Assembly (NCBI GenBank): GCA_963921825.1
Contig: OY997593.1
Coordinates: 56,714,039-56,778,038, forward strand
DNA from: Erodium maritimum
Lineage: Eukaryota; Streptophyta; Magnoliopsida; Geraniales; Geraniaceae
DNA: 64,000 nucleotides
Reading direction: 5' to 3'
Made by a program: the position numbers and the translations under genes. Positions within the stretch are counted from its first letter, which is position 1, and each line of letters starts with the position of its first letter. Below, piece after piece: positions 12,633-23,114 of this stretch. The notes under the pieces were generated by a model. It did no database searches. It worked only from the letters and a program-made list of their open reading frames with translations, and had not been told where the DNA came from.

Positions 12633-12900
12633 TCACACTTTTTCGCACTCATATTCACACATCCACACACTTATTCAAAAACACATCAAAATATATGCAA
12701 TTCACTACTTGTTAGAAAGCTCTTGAAAAAATAAGAATATTGGCGCAAGAAAAAAATGAAATCGGAGTTGAAACGAAACGGGAAAATCGAATTAATAAAC
12801 TTGATTATAAAAAAGGGGGGACATTTTCTAAGCGCGACACATGGCGCAATCTGGTTGAGTTCGCATGTTCACACCATAACTCATGGTTCGCACCTGATTG

Positions 12901-12905
<5 letters not shown>

Positions 12906-12960
<55 letters not shown>
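12906..12960. repeat. (AT)n microsatellite
   Basis: Uninterrupted TA dinucleotides flank the foldback element. A shorter stretch lies on its left side (11459-11480), which suggests that the element landed inside one microsatellite. Confidence 0.9.
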
Positions 12961-12963
<3 letters not shown>

Positions 12964-13369
12964 TGAACACGCCTACTCTATATATTTCTCATGTTTTTTA
13001 TAATTTATTCTTTTATTTACCGCACATTATCATGTAACCGTTCAAATTTAACCAATAAATTAATATTTTTACTTTTCAAAACAGGTGTAATTTTGAAAAC
13101 ATAATCATGAACATTATATTATTTATACATACAACGCAAAGCATGCTGTGATCAGGTAACACTTTCCAATGTCTTTTACCTTTTACGTAATATTTTAATA
13201 TAATTATAATTATATTTATTATCATGTAATAAATTCTCACATCAGCACAACTTTCTTAGAGCACCCACAGTCGTGGGCGAGGAGCAGCTGGCGAGGAGAT
13301 TTCGCCGACGAAGAGGAGGCGGGGAGCTGGCGAGGAGGAGGCGAGGAGGTCGCTGGCGAGAACCGCTGG

Positions 13370-14267
13370 TAGGGATGGCAACGGGACGTGTTTGGGGCAG
13401 GTTTTGTAATACCCGACCCCGACCCGACCTCCAAAACCTCACCCCGTCCCCGCCCCGAACCCGGGCTTGCCCCGGACATACCCCGCTCCGCTTTTGACCC
13501 GTTCGGGTCGGGGAATCCCCGACCCAACCCGCACAAATTGTCTTTTGAGAACAAAATGTGGCTCTAATAACTGTTAAACTAATAAAGAATCAAAAACTTG
13601 AGTAGAAAAAAAAATAATAATTTTACTAATAAAACGAAGTCCTTGTAAAGAACTCAAGATTGGGTTCAATAATGGAACTTAGAAAAATATGAGTTGAATT
13701 GTAAAAAATGGTTTCATTTATAGAGGATGGAAATGCTGCTTCCATATGTCTGGGCGATGTGGGATGTTGGTAAGTTTTTAGAATTACACACGGTTCATTT
13801 AATTATATTATAAAAACGGAATGAGAATCATTAAAATCTGGTAGCTGAGTTGGTAAAACAATTTAATTATGTGCAATATGTCCCGGGTTTAACTCCCACT
13901 TGTTGCAATTTAATTTTATCATGTATACTATGTAGTTTATATATATTATTAACAAATTAATAATACAAAGTGGCTTTGGTTGAGTTGGTAAAAGCCTCTC
14001 TCTATGTAACACAGGGCTTTTTTCATGAGTAAAACTGAACTGGTGTTGTTTGGGCCTACTAGGGCTACTGATCTGGTGTGGTGTTGTTTGGGCCTACCGG
14101 GGCTACTACTCACATGTAGTTGTTTGGGCCTATCGGGGCGGGTCTTACCAATCCCGGCCCGGCCCCAGCCCCGATCAACGACCCGAATCCGCCCCCGGAT
14201 GCGAAAAATACCCGATCCGTACCCGCCCCGTTCGGGTCGGGGTCACCGGGTCAGATTGCTATCCCTA
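13370..14267. mobile_element. hAT non-autonomous element, 898 bp, exact 8-bp TSD
   Basis: ACCGCTGG occurs at 13362-13369 and 14268-14275, exactly adjoining inverted ends TAGGGATGGCAA (left) and TAGGGATAGCAA (right, reversed). Both arms are then rich in CCCGACCC/GGGTCGGG blocks. No transposase is present. Internal DNA includes tRNA-like box A and box B motifs. The exact duplication indicates a fairly recent insertion into the Harbinger element's left arm. Confidence 0.85.
13842..13897 (+). repeat. tRNA-derived SINE-like head inside hAT
   Basis: Box A-like TAGCTGAGTTGG at 13842-13853 is followed at normal tRNA spacing by box B-like GGGTTTAACTCC at 13885-13896. A second box A-like motif (GGTTGAGTTGGTAAAAG) occurs near 13977. 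Box B departs from the GGTTCGANNCC consensus, so transcription by Pol III is uncertain. It could be the 5' end of an old SINE. Confidence 0.4.
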
Positions 14268-14491
14268 ACCGCTGGCTATGTGCTTCTCGCTGGCAGCTCA
14301 CGCAGGCGAGATGAGATGGTGATCTTCAAAAATCTTTTTTGTCCAATTAAAAATGCTTGGTTTCAATGCTATTTGTTTTGAAAAATAAACCCCACATATA
14401 TTATCCAACAAATATTTGTACGTCCAATCGAATAACCTTGATCGTCGGTCACCATAACTACAACATTTATGATAAACCTACCCTAAAACCT

Positions 14492-14499
14492 TATATAAA
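14492..14499 (+). promoter_or_regulatory. TATA box of the truncated transposase
   Basis: TATATAAA lies 94 bp before the ATG at 14593, matching the 80-90 bp spacing of TATAAATA in the three complete Harbinger copies in this window. Confidence 0.55.
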
Positions 14500-14592
14500 C
14501 CCACCCTCACAAACTAAAAATGCACACACTCTCTACTATTCATCCTTCTCATAAAGTATCGTCCCGACACTCATCCTTCTTTGTCCGTCATC

Positions 14593-14952
14593 ATGGAATT
14601 CGATCCTGAGGATATGGAATTCGATTCTATTTTGAATGACATGCTCGAAGACTGTCTGTCAACCGAGGAGATGTTGGACGACGCTTTGGTGGATTCTCCA
14701 CCAAAGAAGCGCAAATACATTCGACGTGGCCGGGTAGCCGCAAACGAACGGTTAATGAATGACTACTTCAACACCAACCCTGTGTACACCGAGGTACAGT
14801 TTCGGCGTCGGTTTAGAATGCCAAAGTCGGTGTTCCTCCGTATCGTTCATGCATTGGAGCAACACGACGATTACTTCAAGGAAATGTTTGATGCATTGGG
14901 TCAAGTTTCATTATCTCCTTATCAGAAATGTACTAGATGTAAGTTCGTGTAG
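14593..14952 (+). pseudogene. Harbinger transposase N-terminal fragment
   Basis: A 119-residue reading begins with an acidic stretch (MEFDPEDMEF), then a nuclear-localisation-like PPKKRKYIRRGR, then the N-terminal helical region RRFRMPKSVFLRIV ... YQKCTR, which aligns with RRFRMCKPLFQRIM ... KQKCTT of the transposase at 42 kb. It stops right where the catalytic part should begin. The following 250 bp have no DDE motifs, so the catalytic domain was deleted. The true start is the ATG at 14593. A residual DNA-binding-type protein is possible but not shown. Confidence 0.65.
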
Positions 14953-15669
14953 TTTCCTTTGTGTTGGTTTCTTTTTATCTGCGTTGTTTTAATGAGTACC
15001 TCTATCCTTTTATTTTATCGGGCGTTCCATTTTTTTACCATTTGTTGTGATGACCACTTTTCTCAACCTGTAAATGCTTACTTCGGCACTTGTGTTTCTC
15101 ACCATCTTAATCGTCTTCTCAGTCAATGCAAATCTGTGTTATCGATCTTTTAGTATTTTTTGTTTTTCTATTCAAAATCTGTTTTTAAATAAAAAAAACA
15201 TTACAAAACTAAAACTCTTTGCATCTCGCCGGCGCCTCCCCGCCAGCCCACTGCAGAGCTCGCTGGCGGTGAGCTGGTGAGATGATTTAATCCCATTAAT
15301 TTATTCCATCTCGCCGGCTGCCGGCGAGATGACTGTGGATGCTCTTAGTTCCTTTTCCATTTCCCAATAAAATTTCTCTTTCCAAACGTTCATCTTCTCC
15401 AATTCATTCCTTCATATTTCATCTGAACACCATAACTGCTTTGTTTACCTGTGAACTTCGAACAAACTGTGGTGCTCGGACAGAATAAATCAAAGGCCGA
15501 GCAACGCCCATGCCTGAACTAAAACGACGTACGCTGCATGGACCGGTTCAGGCGCCCGCCCCACCGCCCAGCTACCCAAAAGTCGGATCCCCGACTTTCC
15601 ACGCCCGACCACACCAAATCGTGGCGTCAACCTCTGTTTGGCGCCTAGGCGCCGCCTTTTACACCCATG

Positions 15670-15959
15670 TGCAATATATTATATAGCAGTAACTCTAATG
15701 TAATAATAAGGGTGAAATGTACATCTGAATTTCTCTATCTGCCAGGAACCATTATTAGGTTACACTAGTAAACATCATACATGATATTTCAAAGCTTCAC
15801 ATCTATGATGACATTCACTATTTACATTAACACGACAGCTAAAAAGACACCTGCACTTTGATAACTGATAATTAATTTTCTGCAGAGCTGTGCTTAAGCT
15901 TAGATTCCATCCCCAACCACAAACCAGTAGAGGAGTCACGTGTCAGCTGGTCAGTAGTA
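15670..15959 (-). other. 3' flank and 3'UTR of the kinase gene
   Basis: AT-rich sequence between the hAT right end and the TGA stop of the kinase. It presumably holds the 3'UTR and poly(A) site. No other feature is seen. Confidence 0.45.
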
Positions 15960-18142
15960 TCAAAACGCTTTACAGAGATTGTTAGCCTTCATGTTAGATG
16001 AACACTGCTGCTCTATAGGGGTTGAAGGACTGCATAGTCTACTCCTCTTTGCCTTGGATATTGTCACCTGTGAAATTGCCACAGCAAGCGCATCCACCAG
16101 GCCACTTTCATCCTGATCTTCTGATTTACAGTATGAACCTTCATATGAACTTAAACCCATGACCAAAGGTCCATCCCTGTTCATGTCCCCCATTTGGTTC
16201 TTCAGTTTTGATTTGACAGAGAACATCTTTAATGGACGCTCTGTGTAGAACAGAATCCATGGGTGCCCTGAAATATCATCAGTTCAGTCTCACACTTCAC
16301 CAAATATATGAAAGGCAAAAGTACCAAACATTGGTCAACTTACTGAGTACTTCATCTGCTCCAATTCTTGCAGAAACATCTCTACTCAGCATTCTTCCAA
16401 TGAGATCCCGTGCAGGTTTTGAAACTGACTCCCATTCCCCAGCATGGAAATCAAGCTTTGCGTTCTTGATTGCCTCAAAGACAGCTTCTAAAGAGTCTCC
16501 TTGAAATGGAAGAACACCGACTAAGAGAGCATGCAAGAGAACACCAGCACTCCATATATCCACCTTCTCGTCATAATTTCCTAGCAGAACCTCTGGAGCC
16601 ACATAAGCGGGACTTCCAGCCAAACCAGTCAGCTTCTGACCTGCAGAGTAAAAACGCACGCTTGTAAACACACACAGAAACTATCATGAAACAAACCATG
16701 CATTCCTAACCTGTACATAAGTAATATGCCTAATCCTTTTATTCCTGTGGTAATACTCAAGAAATCATGCCAAGAATGATCAGATAACAATTGGTATGTG
16801 GCTACAGAAGATTACAGGCGACGTTAGGAAATCTTGATTATTAAATGTGCTACTTAAATTCCTACTTCTTACTTATGCTTTTCTTTCTAATCTTAATTCC
16901 TAAGGTGCAAGGCGATCAATAAATTGAGTTCCAACAATGCAGTTTAATAAGAAGAGCTATCGAATTCATCTCATTTAATTTTTACAGTGCACTCTAATTT
17001 GCTCAAGAAATTACGCTTTCCAAGATAAACTGTTGGATTGACTGTCTCACTGTACTTATCAAATGTTGAGTTGATCAGACATTCTGACAGTCTCATTGAC
17101 AGTTCCATGGAAGGGATATTCGGCATATTCTTGCATATATGTAGTACCATCTTGATTCTTAGCTAATGGATCTCACTAAGACTTAGACTGCCATTTGATG
17201 TACATAAACTTCACTCCATGGTAGTGCTTGCTTGTGCGTTTATTGCCAATGTGATTTAGAACATTTTGTTTGGATAATAAACAACAAAAGAACTAATGTG
17301 ATTTAAGACATTTCATTTGGATAATGAACAACAAAAGAACCATATGGAGTACCATATGTCCTAGCATGCCAAGAACGCTTACCATTTGTAATTCTCATGC
17401 CGAGGCCAAAATCAGCAAGTTTCAAAGTTCCTGTAGATGTTAAAAGAATGTTCTCAGGTTTTATATCTCTGTGCACAACCCCCATATCATGACAGTACTT
17501 TATAACCATCACCACCTCCTTCAGTATATTGGCTGCACGATGCTCAGAGTATTGGACCTCCTCAACCATCTGGTCAATCAAGCGTCCACCGGAGCACAAC
17601 TCCATGACCAGGTGAAAACAATCTGAATCCTCATACACTGCCTGCAATGTCACAACCCCTGAATGCCCTGATAGGTGCTGCATAATCTCCACCTCCCTAT
17701 GAACGGTCTCCTCTCCTTTGCGCAAGGTCTTACATGCATACTCCACTCCACTAGTCTTAGACCTGCACAACCAAACCGAGCCGAATTTACCCTGCCCGAT
17801 AGTGGCCCCTTTGACATAGTCATCCTCAATCTTATTCTTTCTACCCAACTGAGTAGCAACTTCTATACAACCTATCTTCCTCTTGAAACCTCTTCCAGAC
17901 AAAACCAGAGACGAGGTTCCACATGGTGGAGCAGTGGCAACCCCAGCAAGCCTACTTTTACAGGAATTAACATCTTCAGGTTCGGCACCCACATCTTCCT
18001 TGCACTTCTTCTTCAACCGATCATAATCTTCCAAGGAATAATGAGACTTGAAATTTCCCAACACCGAATCATGGGTAGATGCTAAAAGTTCATGTAGTTT
18101 GGCACATTCATCAGTTTCACTTCCTTTCCTCTTCTTCCTCAT
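15960..18142 (-). CDS. PEPKR2: PEPKR2-like Ser/Thr protein kinase, three coding exons
   Basis: Minus-strand exons 18142-17383, 16640-16344 and 16267-15960 join in frame to 454 aa with GT-AG introns of 742 and 76 bp. The start MRKKRKGSE follows an upstream TTG that is not used as a start. Residues 1-108 are a basic, kinase-free head; the kinase domain runs from about 109 to 357: Gly loop GQGKFG (116-121), Lys 138, alpha-C Glu 150, HRD Asp 226, DFG Asp 244, SPAYVAPE activation segment, HPW end. All catalytic residues are present. The tail of about 100 residues has no EF hands, which excludes CDPKs. The head (GFKRKIGCIEV) and the tail (KRSRLCSP, ending in a CKAF-like tetrapeptide) are what I recall of PEPKR2, a CDPK-SnRK superfamily kinase related to PEP carboxylase kinase. 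The substrate is unknown here. Confidence 0.9.
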
Positions 18143-18900
18143 CAAGTGTCACCACCCAGGAAAATCAATGTAGAGCTTCACCACAAGCAAAACCCAATCT
18201 ACATTGAGGTCATACAGACATCAGATCACTCCTGCAACAAACCCCTCTACTCAGAAACAAAAACCAATACACCAACCTGAAAAAAATCCATTGAAACACA
18301 AATCAAACTCAGTCATCTAAAAACCCGTTGGTTATTTCCGGATCAACCACTCGACATAACCTAAACCTATGAACAAATTGATACATTTGCGTTGATTCAT
18401 TCCCCTAAAAACGCCTAAATTCCATGTTTTGATTCTTCATGCAATTTCGGGGGAAAGAAACAAGTACCCAATTGAGCAAAGATCGTGCAAAAACTCATTG
18501 AATGTAAACCATGAGAAAAAAACAGAAGGGAAAGTGAAGAAAGAACCAGGCTTTCGAAGCTTCAACAGCGACCAGATGCAGGAAAATCAAGTAATTTCTT
18601 CAGAAAAGTGAGTGAGTTTGGTAAGCGAATAGGGAACCTGTACGAAGAGAATCGAGGAATGAAAAATTGTAACCCTCAGAAATGAGAAATCTCCGGTGAG
18701 CTGATTTGGGGACGAAAGAGGAATAGAGATATGGGAGGTTTCGAGTATGGGTTTTTGTCGTTCTTTTTCTCTCTATGAATCGACGTGTCGGCTTTATGAG
18801 GCATTGGTATTGTCTGTGTCGAGGGGGAGAACTGGAACCTGTGCGGCCTCAGGATCTGGGACGTTCATTGTGTGGAGATGACGTGGGTTTCTATTTATAA
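18143..18900 (-). promoter_or_regulatory. 5'UTR and promoter region of the kinase gene
   Basis: The first 600 bp upstream of the ATG are noncoding and AC/T-rich. A CT-rich leader on the minus strand at about 18700-18790 resembles a transcription start region. A 5'UTR intron is possible, since a GT-type donor context lies near 18630, but I cannot prove it. Confidence 0.35.
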
Positions 18901-19193
18901 ATATTTTGATCGGTTAAAAGTACCGACAGGAACTGCGGAGACATGTGATGTGATTGATAATGACTCACACTTTTTTTTTCTCATTTTATTTTATATAGGC
19001 CTGGAAGTATAATTCGACACGTATCAATTATGCGTGTGCTCGGGGTTGTGATTTGACACATGCGATACAAGTGGACCAAATCTAAAAGCGTTGTATAGTT
19101 ATTAGTTATACTTGATTTGTCCACGAGACATATATATCTTTAGTACTTGAAAATTTGCATTTTTCCCTCGGATGTTTTTTTTTACTTAAAAGG
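18901..19193. other. Short AT-rich spacer, nothing recognised
   Basis: Noncoding spacer between the kinase promoter and the foldback element. It ends in the TATAGATCT copy that marks that element's left target-site duplication. Confidence 0.5.
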
Positions 19194-19202
19194 TATAGAT
19201 CT

Positions 19203-20904
19203 GAGGAGAAATCTAATGAAAATCCATTTTATCCTAAGAAGTTTGTGAACCAATTCTACCCACACACCCTTTAGATCCAACATTCACCATAATGCCACAT
19301 CATCACCCCAATTTAATCAAAATTCACGCCACTTTCTTCCTTTCTCACACAAGCAAGGGCATAATTGTAATAGCATGGTGCCATGTGCACAAATGTCCAT
19401 TTTTTGTTCAACAATTCACTAATTTAATCATTCCTGCTTCGTTTCAACTCCGATTAGCTTCAAACTTGCGCCAATATTTTTCTTTTTCCAAGGGCTTTAA
19501 ATCAAGATCAGTCATGAATATATTTTGAAGCACGAAAATAAAACGTTATATTGGGGTGATAAAAACAATGTTTAGTGTTTAGTGTTGATAAAACTAGTGC
19601 TTAGTGTTTAGTGGTAAATAGTGTTTAGTGTTGATAAAACTAGTGCTAAATAGTGTTTAGTGTTGATAAATAGTGTTTAGTGTTGATAAAACTAGTGCTA
19701 AATAGTGTTTAGTGTTGATCAACTCCGATTAGCTTCAAACTTGCGCCAATAAATTTTTTATATCGGGGTATCAAACTAGTGCTAAATAGTGTTTAGTGTT
19801 GATAAAATTAGTGCTTAGTGTTCATAAAAAACATGTGATGATGTGATAAAAATCATGTTCGATTTTGGAAAATGAGGTGATAAAACTAGTGTTCAGTGTT
19901 GATAAACCCAATGTATAGTGTTGATAAACCCAGTGTATAGTGTTGATAAAAATTACCCAGACTTAACTTTTTTTAAACTCAGCCCCGAAATAAGGGTGAT
20001 AACCTAGAGTTTAGTGTTGATAAAAAAACATGTGATGGGATGATAAAAACACATGTAATTTAATTATAAACATAATGTTTAGTGTTGATAAAACTAGTGC
20101 TTAGTGTTCATAAAAAAACATGTGATGATATGATAAAAATCATGTTCGATTTGGAAAATGAGGTGATAAAACTAGTGTTCAGTGTTGATAAACCTAGTGT
20201 ATAGTGTTGATAAACCCAGTGTATAGTGTTGATAAACCTAGTGTATAGTGTTGATAAAAATTACCCAGACTTAACTTTTTTTAAAAATCAGCCCCGAAAT
20301 AAGGGTGATAACCTAGAGTTTAGTGTTGATAAAAAAACATGTGATGGGATGATAAAAACACATGTAATTTAATGGTAAACATAGTGTTTAGTGTTGATAA
20401 AACTAGTGCTTAGTGCTCATAAAAAAAACATGTGATGATGTGATAAAAACAATGTTCGATTTTGGAAAATGAGGTGATAAAACTAGTGTTCAGTGTTGAT
20501 AAACCCAGTGTATAGTGTTGATAAACCCGGTGTATAGTGTTGATAAAAAATACCCAGACTTAACTTTTTTTTTTAAATCAGCCCCGAAAATAATTTTTTT
20601 TAGTGCTTCAAAATATATTCATGACTGATCTTGATAGAAAGTCCTTGAAAAAACAAAATTAATGGCGCAAGTTTGAAGCCAATCGGAGTTCAAACGAAGC
20701 GGGAAAAAATAAATTAGTGAATTGGTAAAAAAAAATGATGGTTTTACTAAAAAGCTCTTACCACTTACTAAAAAGTGTTGTTTTTTTACGGTCAACAAGT
20801 CAACAAATCAATTGCATCTCATCCATCAATTATTAAAATGAATGACTTGGATTGGTTCACACGGTTTTTACGTTAAGGAGTGGTTTCTATTTGATTTTTC
20901 CTCC
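19203..20904. mobile_element. Mutator-like foldback element, exact 9-bp TSD
   Basis: TATAGATCT occurs at 19194-19202 and 20905-20913. Between them the ends are inverted: GAGGAGAAATC on the left, GGAGGAAAAATC reversed on the right, with alignable arms over about 350 bp, including GTGAACCAAT and GCTTCGTTTCAACTCCGATT / TTGCGCCAAT blocks (the right arm has one substitution). A 9-bp duplication and long TIRs fit the Mutator superfamily. The middle is filled with a TTTAGTGTTGATAAAA satellite and has no transposase. Its core block is shared with the element at 11482-12905. Confidence 0.82.
19555..20570. repeat. TTTAGTGTTGATAAAACTAG-type satellite
   Basis: Dozens of short units built on TAGTGTTGATAAA alternate with TAGTGCTTAGTG and TGTATAGTGTTGATAAACC. 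They are organised at a higher level: a block of about 300 bp (from CCAGACTTAACTTT to the next copy) recurs three times, near 19970, 20270 and 20560. This two-level order points to recent amplification inside the element. Confidence 0.85.
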
Positions 20905-20966
20905 TATAGATCTTATTAATAATAAAACTATCAGGACCCGTAAAAATAAAAAGTGTTGTAAATGAT

Positions 20967-21100
20967 TTGTTGCCGTGTTTCATTGATTGAGTCCTATCTT
21001 ATACATGTGTGATAATATCCTAGATATACATGGATACAATTTGAAATACAAATACAAATTCTAAATACACGATAATATCTTTGACTAATATTATCTAACA
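20967..21100 (-). repeat. Copia 3' LTR (approximate)
   Basis: On the minus strand TGTTAGATAATATTAG starts at 21100, directly after a purine-rich tract (TGAGGGAGAG) that follows the stop of RNase H. The related copy lies at 28595-28708. The downstream end is a best guess: a CA at about 20967. Confidence 0.55.
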
Positions 21101-23114
21101 CTCTCCCTCAGTCGGAACGGGCGCTGGACGAACGTTCAGGCTGGATCTAAAATCATCGAAAAGAACCTTAGGCAGACCTTTAATGAAGATATCGGCCAAC
21201 TGAGAACGAGAGGGAACATGAAGGACTCGAATCTGGCCTCGGGCAACCTTCTCACGAACAAAATGAATGTCCATCTCAATATGCTTCGTACGCTGATGCT
21301 GAACCGGGTTCCCGGCAAGATAAACGACGCTGACATTGTCGCAATAGATAATAGTAGCACGAGGGACCGGACAGTGAAGCTCGAGAAGCAAATTGCGAAG
21401 ACAGCAAGATTCAGAGACAACATTGGCAACACCGCGATACTCAGCCTCAGTACTCGATTGGGACAGAGTGGCTTGACGCTTCGATGACCAAGAAAGAATA
21501 TTGTCTCCCATAAAAACATAATAACCGGAAGTAGACCGACGGGTGTCAGGACAGCCACCCCAATCAGCGTCGGTGAAAGCAGACAAACAGTCGGTCTTCG
21601 AGCGATAGATGTGAAGACCCAAGTGCAATGTACCCTGAACATAGCGAAGCACCCTTTTAAGAGCGCGGAAATGAGCCTCTCGAGGATCCTGCATGTGAAG
21701 ACATAACTGCTGAACATCATAAGATAGATCCGGACGAGTGAACGTCAAATACTACAAGGCACCAGCAAGGCTCCGATAGAGGAAAGGGTCAGGAACCGGC
21801 TCACCATCAGAGGCACTGAGCTTGGACTTGGTGTCAACTGGAGTCGCTGCAGGTGAGCAAGAAGACATGCCCACACGAGCTAAAATAGATTCAGCATAGG
21901 TTCGCTGAGACAGAAATAAGCCCGAAGCCAAAGAAGACACCGCAATACCCAGAAAGGAGCTAAGGCGCCGCAAATCTTTCATAGCTAACTCCTGATTGAG
22001 AAGAGACATAACAGACAAGAGAAGCGCCTCGGTAGAGGTGGTGAGTATAATATCACGTATAAAAGGATATAAGCAATGTTTGTACCCTATTTATAAATGA
22101 ACAAAGAATGATCAGAGGTGTTGTGTCGAAAACCAATCTTCTCCACGTAATCTGTGAACCGTTGATACCATGCCCGAGGGGCCTGCTTTAGACCATAAAT
22201 AGATTTCTTCAAGAGAAAAACGTGGTCCGGAAGAGAAGTACTCCGAAAGCTCAATGGTTGATGCATGTAGACCGTCTCCGATAAATGTCCATGAAGAAAC
22301 GCGTTCTTGACATCCAATTGGTGAATGGGCCAAGAACGAGAGACCGCAATACTAAGAACGGTACGAATAGTGGAGGGCTTGACCACTGGACTGAACGTCT
22401 CGTCACAATCAACTCCCACCTGTTGTGACCTGCCATCACCGACAAGACGAGCCTTATACCGCTCAAAAGAACCGTCAGCATTATGTTTATGGAGAAAAAT
22501 CCAAATACACCGAATAACATTGGTATTAGGAGGACGAGGGACCAAGGCCCACGTCCCATTACTAATAAGAGCAGAGTATTCGTCAATCATGGCCGTTTTC
22601 CAATTAGGGTCCAGGAGTGCGGCTCGGGGGTTGGGTGGCAAAGGAGAGATACTGGTAGAAACAGATAAGTTAAAAAGTTGTTTAGGTCGAAGGATACCAT
22701 GCTTCCCACGAGTAGCCATAGGGCGAACATTCTGAGGATCTACACAGGGAGGCAACGGTGAAGGAACAATCGAGGGAGTAGGAGTGGGGCAAGCCGGTGA
22801 TGGGTTAGGTATCGGTATGGGGTTGGTATGGGGTTCATCAAACAATACAGGAGCATGAGTCAATATAGGGGAAACAGGGGAGTCCAAAAATGCAAGTGGG
22901 CCCGGGTCGGGGTTAGCTGGTGTAGAAAAAGGAAATATGGACTCATCAAAAACAACATGTCGCGAGATAAGAATCTTACCCGTCGAGATGTCAAAACATT
23001 TGTACCCTCTGTGGTTGGAGGGGAACCCGAAGAAGACACAAGGAGCAGATCGCCGAGCAAGTTTATGAATTGTGCCTGGAGGAAATAAAGGATAACACAA
23101 ACAGCCAAAGACAC
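21095..23114 (-). pseudogene. Copia pol: end of integrase, reverse transcriptase, RNase H
   Basis: Minus-strand reading: 23114-22087 holds the integrase tail, then the RT palm start (YKARLVGDG, QLDVKNAFLHG, YGLKQAPRAWYQRF); 22018-21752 continues RT; 21748-21095 is the connection and RNase H (DADWGG, STEAEYR, YCDN). In the RT active-site segment around 22035-22050 a small deletion, apparently four bases, removes one catalytic Asp and shifts the frame. A TAG interrupts at 21751-21753. The family copies RNA to DNA in virus-like particles; this copy cannot. Confidence 0.85.

Larger units (their letters stand above)
11482..12905. mobile_element. Mutator-like foldback element with long TIRs
   Basis: The left arm starts GGGAAGCAATCACGTGCGAA and the right arm, reversed, starts GAGAGCAATCAGGTGCGAAC. 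The arms stay alignable for roughly 300-450 bp. Each carries the block CGCTTCGTTTCAACTCCGAT (one base differs in the right arm) and TTGCGCCAATATT, then an array of 22-bp units. The element interrupts an (AT)n microsatellite (11459-11480 and 12906-12960), so its target duplication is hidden in AT repeats. There is no transposase. Long TIRs fit the Mutator-like foldback class, though the superfamily is inferred. Confidence 0.7.
13259..15344 (+). mobile_element. PIF/Harbinger element, internally deleted, with nested hAT
   Basis: TTA occurs at 13256-13258 and 15345-15347. The inverted ends are GAGCACCCACAGTC (left) and GAGCATCCACAGTC (right, reversed). Subterminal DNA is rich in CTGGCGAG-type repeats in both arms. 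It contains the start of a Harbinger transposase (14593-14952) but no catalytic part, and an 898-bp hAT insertion. Without that insertion it is about 1.2 kb. It sits inside the larger hAT element, so it arrived later than that element. Confidence 0.8.
11267..15669. mobile_element. hAT-type element, 4.4 kb, carrying three nested insertions
   Basis: The 8-bp sequence TGCAATAT occurs at 11259-11266 and again at 15670-15677. Between them the ends are inverted: left CATGGTTGTAAACGGC, right (reverse complement) CATGGGTGTAAAAGGC, followed in both arms by GGCGCC-rich DNA. An 8-bp duplication with a short TIR is the hAT signature. Inside are a foldback element (11482-12905) and a Harbinger element (13259-15344) that itself holds another hAT element (13370-14267). 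No hAT transposase is visible, so it is non-autonomous. The right end lies about 290 bp from the stop codon of the kinase gene. Confidence 0.75.

Noticed and set aside
12740..13037. Open frames ending in (IY)n repeats
   Set aside because: They are read-through of the foldback element into the (AT)n microsatellite, not genes.
17675..18085. 136-codon plus-strand frame opposite the kinase first exon
   Set aside because: Antisense shadow of the kinase coding sequence.
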